A stretch of 27,992 nt of DNA from Bacteroidota bacterium (GTDB lineage: Bacteria; Bacteroidota; Bacteroidia; Flavobacteriales; Flavobacteriaceae): the NCBI GenBank assembly GCA_024280815.1, contig JAJRPL010000329.1:1-27992 (forward strand), in the 5' to 3' direction. The translations under genes were made by a program, and so were the position numbers. Shown piece by piece: positions 24,004-27,992 of this stretch (position 1 is its first letter; the number at the start of each line of letters is the position of its first letter). The notes below the pieces were generated by a model. That model was not told where the DNA came from. It did no database searches and was given only the letters and a program-made list of their open reading frames with translations.

Positions 24004-26106
24004 TTAAATGTATCTCTTTTGGAGTCCGTTATGAGCTTGAGAAATGTCTGTTGCCAATTCTCTTAAAATTTCTTTAACTTCTTTTTGATATGTTTTAAAT
24101 GAAATAGAAATAGCATCATACACATCTAGGTAATTTTGGACACTCTTTTTATAAGTTTTTGTTTCTTCTTTTTCAGATTTTTTTATTTTTTCAAATAAGA
24201 TGCTTAAATTTTGCTGTTTAGATTTTTCGGTATATTGAAATGTAGTATTTAGTGTATCTATTTGTTTTGTTATTGAAGATGGAGGACCTTCAAAATGATA
24301 CCCTTTATAATTAATTTTTAATAAAGTTTCTATTTTTTTAATTGATTTTTGTTTCTTTTTTTGTTTGTCTTTAACCGTTTTACCGAAATTTTTTCGTTTT
24401 TTTCTACTGCTAAATGAATAGCTGTAGCCTAATGTTGCCGTAAAATCGTTTACATTTTGTTGTGCAATGGTGTTTCTAAATAACTGAATGATATTCAAAT
24501 TAAAATTATGTTTTTCTTTAAACCTGTAGGTTGCTCCTAACCTAAAATTTAGTACATTTCCTTGTTGGGCACCGTCTTTCGCTGTGGTATTATAAGAACT
24601 AGAGAAGGTAGTTCGCATTTTTTTGTCAAAAAATTGTTTTGCAATAGCTAATGTAGGGCCAAGCGTTAAAATTTCACTATCTGTAATAGTATTGTAGGTG
24701 CTGTTAAATGCTCCGGTAAATGATAAGTTCCGTTCGGTTAAGGTTAGGTTATATGCTAAGTTTCCGTTAATAAACTGAGAATCATTCTTAGGGATGTCAA
24801 TCAAAAAGGCATCCTGATCTTCTCTGGTATTTTGATAAGATACATTTACATTTACACTTTGTCTTTTTTCTTTGAGTTGTGATAAGGCATAGTTGATATT
24901 TAAATTTGCATTTTGTGAAACTTGTGTAAAATTTAGGGTGTCTAAATTTTCATAAGGGCGTACTTGATTAATATAATCAAACTGATTTTTGATTTGTGTA
25001 TGTGCTCTAAAGTTTGAGTATGAACCAGATACGTTTAGGCGTTCGTTAGCTTTTAAATTTAAATTAATTGCAGCTACAATTCTATTTAATTCACTTTGTT
25101 TTTGATTGTTTAAATCGTCACGTTGTAAACCTGTATTGATAGCTATATTTAGCTTGTTTTTAAATAGTGTTTGGTTGAGTTTGACGGTAATATTTTCTAA
25201 ATCATTATTAAAGTAATATGCCCCTAAGGTTTGGTATTGTGGGTCTACACGTTCATACCCCAACCCTAAAGAGCCGTTACCAATACTATAAGAAAAATCG
25301 GCTTTAAAAGCATGGTGATATACAGTAGAAACTTTATTATTTACCAAACCCGATAAGAGTTTATTGCTTTTTATTCTTTCTGCACGTAAATCATTAGTTA
25401 AAGCACTGTTGGCAACTTCTACACGAATGTTAGCTTTTTTTAATAGTGTTATTCTACCTTCTAAGCTAATAACAAGGTTTTCCTTAGGCGTGATTCTTAA
25501 ATCGGCTGGAAAAGCAACTTTTAAAGAATTTAATTCGTCTTTTGCTTTAAAAAATGAGATCCCTACACCAAAATTATTTTTATCAAAAACTATTTTTGTA
25601 CCATAACCCATTCTTTTATATGAAGGGTCAGCTTGTGGTTCAATGGTGTTGTATTCTCTATTTCTAACCAACCTGCCATACATTGCACTGATTTTAAAAG
25701 GTCCGTTTGGTGTTAGGTCAAAACCGAAACCAGTAAATTGATGTCCGTTCAACGTGTAAGGAGAAAAATTCATAGACACATCACCAATATGTGTAGCTAC
25801 CCATTTATAAGACGGATGAATACTAAGTCTGTTAATTTTAAATGAAGGTTCATTAAAAGAAAATTGTTGATTGGTATAGGCAAAAGAAACAGGAATATTA
25901 AAGAGTCCGTATAGATTGGCGTTAATATTACCATTTAAAAAATAGGTAAAGGGAGCTCTATTGGCTGTGCCATTATAAAAGATAGAATTTGCAGAAAAGC
26001 CTCCAGTAATAGTTACAGGCTTAGCTTTACCCAAATTATCTAACCTTTGGGCGTAGCAGGTACTACTAAATAGAAAAATAATTAAAAGGGTTATTTTTAA
26101 ATACAA
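24004..26106 (-). CDS. outer-membrane beta-barrel protein with basic linker and helical tail
   Basis: 700 aa with signal peptide MYLKITLLIIFLFSSTCYAQ. Residues about 30-550 are regular alternating amphipathic strands with aromatic ends (FKADFSYSIGNGSLGLGYERV, for example), typical of a large Bacteroidota outer-membrane barrel. A very basic linker at about 565-592 (KKRKNFGKTVKDKQKKKQK) and a helical, probably coiled-coil, tail (about 610-700) follow; such a tail after a barrel is unusual. The start is a TTG at 26104-26106, since the only upstream codon alternatives are cut off by a TAA two codons earlier. An AAGGAG lies just 2 bp upstream. It leads the locus and may anchor or translocate the downstream effector. 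The frame continues after its TAA into the small helical ORF. Confidence 0.8.
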   Translation of the reverse strand: MYLKITLLIIFLFSSTCYAQRLDNLGKAKPVTITGGFSANSIFYNGTANRAPFTYFLNGNINANLYGLFNIPVSFAYTNQQFSFNEPSFKINRLSIHPSYKWVATHIGDVSMNFSPYTLNGHQFTGFGFDLTPNGPFKISAMYGRLVRNREYNTIEPQADPSYKRMGYGTKIVFDKNNFGVGISFFKAKDELNSLKVAFPADLRITPKENLVISLEGRITLLKKANIRVEVANSALTNDLRAERIKSNKLLSGLVNNKVSTVYHHAFKADFSYSIGNGSLGLGYERVDPQYQTLGAYYFNNDLENITVKLNQTLFKNKLNIAINTGLQRDDLNNQKQSELNRIVAAINLNLKANERLNVSGSYSNFRAHTQIKNQFDYINQVRPYENLDTLNFTQVSQNANLNINYALSQLKEKRQSVNVNVSYQNTREDQDAFLIDIPKNDSQFINGNLAYNLTLTERNLSFTGAFNSTYNTITDSEILTLGPTLAIAKQFFDKKMRTTFSSSYNTTAKDGAQQGNVLNFRLGATYRFKEKHNFNLNIIQLFRNTIAQQNVNDFTATLGYSYSFSSRKKRKNFGKTVKDKQKKKQKSIKKIETLLKINYKGYHFEGPPSSITKQIDTLNTTFQYTEKSKQQNLSILFEKIKKSEKEETKTYKKSVQNYLDVYDAISISFKTYQKEVKEILRELATDISQAHNGLQKRYI

Positions 26107-26246
26107 AGCTCCTTAATTTAACGACGCCTAAATATAATGATTTTAACGTTTCTTTAGGGGGTAAAGTGTATTTTTTAAATGATAATAATTCCTAATGGCT
26201 TTACTCCTTAGTGTTAACTTGGTATAAGTTACAAACCTTTGTTAAA

Positions 26247-26705
26247 TTAATCTGAAGTTTTTTTAATAGATTTATGACCTTTCTTAGTCCATTCAACAAG
26301 TCCACCCTCTAAATTTACAACATTATATCCTTTGTTTTTTAATATTTTTGCAGCGTCTTGACTTCGTTTACCACCAGCGGTACAATACACATAAACAGGA
26401 ATGTCTTTATTGTATTTTGTTATTTTCTCAGTAAAAGTACTGTCTAAAATATTGATATTATCTGCATTTTCTATATGTTCTAAATTAAATTCTTCTTGGG
26501 TTCTAATATCTACTAATTGCACTTTTTCAGCAGCCATCCGTTTTGCATAAGCAATAGGTTTTAATACTTCGATTGTAGTTTCTGCCTGTTCAATAATTTT
26601 AGCTTCTGTAGTAGAGTTTTCATCTTTAGTAGTTTCTTTTTTACAACAATTAGAGAGTGTAAAAATAAATACTATAAATAGAATTGCGATTTTTTTTGTG
26701 GTCAT
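26247..26705 (-). CDS. rhodanese-like lipoprotein (copy 2)
   Basis: 152 aa with lipoprotein signal IAILFIVFIFTLSNC (C20, followed by C21). The single rhodanese domain (about 48-148) carries the segment VDIRTQEEFNLEHI, then the active-site loop CTAGGKRS (YVYCTAGG), then LEGGLVEW. The loop starts with the catalytic cysteine and ends in Arg/Ser as in copy 1, but has one more residue between. It resembles copy 1 throughout, so the two are paralogues standing at either side of the 22-kb locus. It lies between a TonB receptor terminator and the beta-barrel gene. Sulfur or thiol relay in the envelope is the likely role. No Crp/Fnr-like palindrome precedes it, unlike copy 1, so regulation seems to differ. 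Confidence 0.88.
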   Translation of the reverse strand: MTTKKIAILFIVFIFTLSNCCKKETTKDENSTTEAKIIEQAETTIEVLKPIAYAKRMAAEKVQLVDIRTQEEFNLEHIENADNINILDSTFTEKITKYNKDIPVYVYCTAGGKRSQDAAKILKNKGYNVVNLEGGLVEWTKKGHKSIKKTSD

Positions 26706-26767
26706 AACTTTTCTATAGTGTTTGGTAGCAAGGTACTATTTTTAAATGAGTTTAGGCATAAAAAAAA

Positions 26768-26784
26768 CCTCGCTGAAAGCGAGG
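26768..26784. terminator. bidirectional terminator after the TonB receptor
   Basis: Perfect 7-bp stem CCTCGCT/AGCGAGG with loop GAA, flanked by eight A on one side and six T after one C on the other, so it works on both strands. It separates the TonB receptor from the rhodanese gene. Confidence 0.88.
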
Positions 26785-26810
26785 CTTTTTTCATTTATAA
26801 TTAGTAAGAT

Positions 26811-27992
26811 TTAAAATTTCATTTTTAAACTTAAAAGGAAATTTGTTCCTAATTGTCCCATTTGAGTAACTTCAGAGCTGTAGTCAAATCTACCACCAGC
26901 AGATCTTAAATCGGCATTTCCATTTGTTCCGTCATGAAGAATGTCAGGATACACATCAAATAAGTTATTGGCTGTAAAAGATAATGATAATCTGTCAGAG
27001 AAGTCATAGCCCAAAATAATATCAGTTACAACTTTAGCACTATGCACTTGATCATCTGGAGCAGACTCTCCTAAAGCTGCTGGAGTATTACCTGCAACCG
27101 TAACTTCACCAAAACGGGTATTGTTTAAGGCAATATTAAATCCATTTAGAGCATAATTCAAGCCAAAATTAATTTTTGATTTAGGTCTAGCATCAGTTAT
27201 ACGTAATTCTTCTCGATGGTCAAATATTTGATAGCCACCATTTTCTAATATTGAAGGATTAGCAATTGAACCATCAATTTTTGTATTGTTAAAGTTCATA
27301 GCTAAACTAGCACCAAAAAAACCTTCACCAACGGGTACATTTGAATAATCTACCACAATGTCAGCTCCTGTAGTTTTAGTGTTCACTGCATTGATAAAGA
27401 ATTGTAATGCCAATACATCATTATCTATTAGAATTTGCTCTACAGCGTCTGAACCATCTAAAGCTCCGTCTAAAGGTTTAATTTGAGAAGAGAACAATAC
27501 TCTGTCATCTACTGAAATTTGATAAATGTCAGCAGTAATATTCAATTTTCCGAATTTAGCAGTACCACCAAAAGAAAAGTTTTGAGAAGTCTCAGCAGTT
27601 AAATTAGGAACTCCTAAACCAACTACAGCATCAGAATTGTTTGGTAATGTACCTTGCAACTGAGGGTCTGGGTTTGGAGCAACGATAATATACTGTGTTA
27701 ATTGAATATATCTTTGGTGTAACGTTGGGGCTCTAAAACCAGTACTTGCAGAGGCTCTAAAGGCAATATTATCACCAATTTTATAACGACCATTTACTTT
27801 CCAAGAGAAGTTAGAACCAAAGTCAGAAAAATCTTCATAACGTGCAGCACCACCTACTAAAAAGGATTCAGTAATATCAAAGTCTAAACCTACATAAGCT
27901 GCAAAGTTACTACGACTTTCATCCATAGCTTCAGCTGGTTTAATACCAGCAAAAGAATCAGAACCACCACCGTAATACGAAATTTCATCTCC
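26811..27992 (-). CDS. TonB-dependent receptor, C-terminal part (5' end outside the window)
   Basis: About 393 aa are visible; the frame is open through the window edge (GDEISYYGGGSDSFAGIKPAEAM before the first internal Met). The sequence is a C-terminal TonB receptor barrel: FRASASTGFRAPTLHQRY, the GFRAPT landmark of these receptors, NLTAETSQNFSFGGTAKFG, repeated long amphipathic strands, NLFDVYPDILHDGTNGNADLRSAGGRFDY, and a terminal ...LLSLKMKF ending in Phe as outer-membrane barrels do. It imports a ligand across the outer membrane using TonB energy; the ligand cannot be told from this part. A terminator follows at once, so it is a separate unit from the rhodanese gene. Confidence 0.9.
   Translation of the reverse strand, partial: GDEISYYGGGSDSFAGIKPAEAMDESRSNFAAYVGLDFDITESFLVGGAARYEDFSDFGSNFSWKVNGRYKIGDNIAFRASASTGFRAPTLHQRYIQLTQYIIVAPNPDPQLQGTLPNNSDAVVGLGVPNLTAETSQNFSFGGTAKFGKLNITADIYQISVDDRVLFSSQIKPLDGALDGSDAVEQILIDNDVLALQFFINAVNTKTTGADIVVDYSNVPVGEGFFGASLAMNFNNTKIDGSIANPSILENGGYQIFDHREELRITDARPKSKINFGLNYALNGFNIALNNTRFGEVTVAGNTPAALGESAPDDQVHSAKVVTDIILGYDFSDRLSLSFTANNLFDVYPDILHDGTNGNADLRSAGGRFDYSSEVTQMGQLGTNFLLSLKMKF

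Noticed and set aside
21129..24006. Reassignment of TAA to a sense codon in this organism
   Set aside because: Many genes here end properly with TAA at expected lengths, so the two read-on frames are local events, not a code change.
26216..26235. Third Crp/Fnr-like operator upstream of the beta-barrel gene
   Set aside because: Only one arm (TTTGTAAC) is intact and no TAnnTTTG box lies 31-32 bp downstream; kept only as a possible direct-repeat boundary.

Overview
The window reads as a chromosomal segment of a marine-type member of the Bacteroidota, most likely Flavobacteriaceae. The evidence is low G+C, TAnnTTTG promoter boxes, almost no Shine-Dalgarno sites, a type A T9SS sorting domain, SprB-type repeats, a TonB receptor and DUF559-associated repeats. 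All convincing genes lie on the minus strand, so transcription runs from high to low coordinates.

Layout in transcription order. (1) 26811-27992: 3' part of a TonB-dependent receptor, followed by a terminator. (2) 26247-26705: a rhodanese lipoprotein. (3) 4221-26106: a 22-kb surface/secretion locus. It holds an outer-membrane beta-barrel with a helical tail, a small helical protein, a giant FN3 - zincin - PD-(D/E)XK polyprotein with toxin-like C-terminus, an immunity-like gene, a two-TM protein, a 1626-aa exported protein, a DUF559 endonuclease element between 190-bp direct repeats, an FN3 protein and a 1.5-kaa SprB-repeat T9SS adhesin. (4) 1333-4123: a sulfur/redox block with a second rhodanese lipoprotein, a DUF3365-type mono-heme lipoprotein, a sulfide:quinone reductase-like flavoprotein and a 47-aa conserved-looking small protein. 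(5) 1-1263: a metal-binding HMA protein, thioredoxin and a nickel/cobalt-type transporter split by a frameshift.

The strongest candidate for an undescribed system is the 22-kb locus. It looks like a T9SS-linked surface toxin or effector system. The giant gene is one reading frame of about 1,790 codons interrupted by an in-frame TAA at 21129. It runs from exported FN3 domains through a HELGH metalloprotease and a hydrophobic pre-toxin segment to a nuclease-like end, and an immunity-like gene follows 11 bp later. That immunity gene is frameshifted, and the small helical gene upstream is also broken and has no normal start. These lesions could be recent decay, phase variation, recoding or assembly error; the long intact frames around them argue against old decay.

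A second system is regulatory. The sqr gene and the rhodanese-cytochrome operon each carry a Crp/Fnr-like palindrome centred 31-32 bp upstream of a TAnnTTTG box. At sqr the palindrome is also the inner stem of the preceding operon's terminator.
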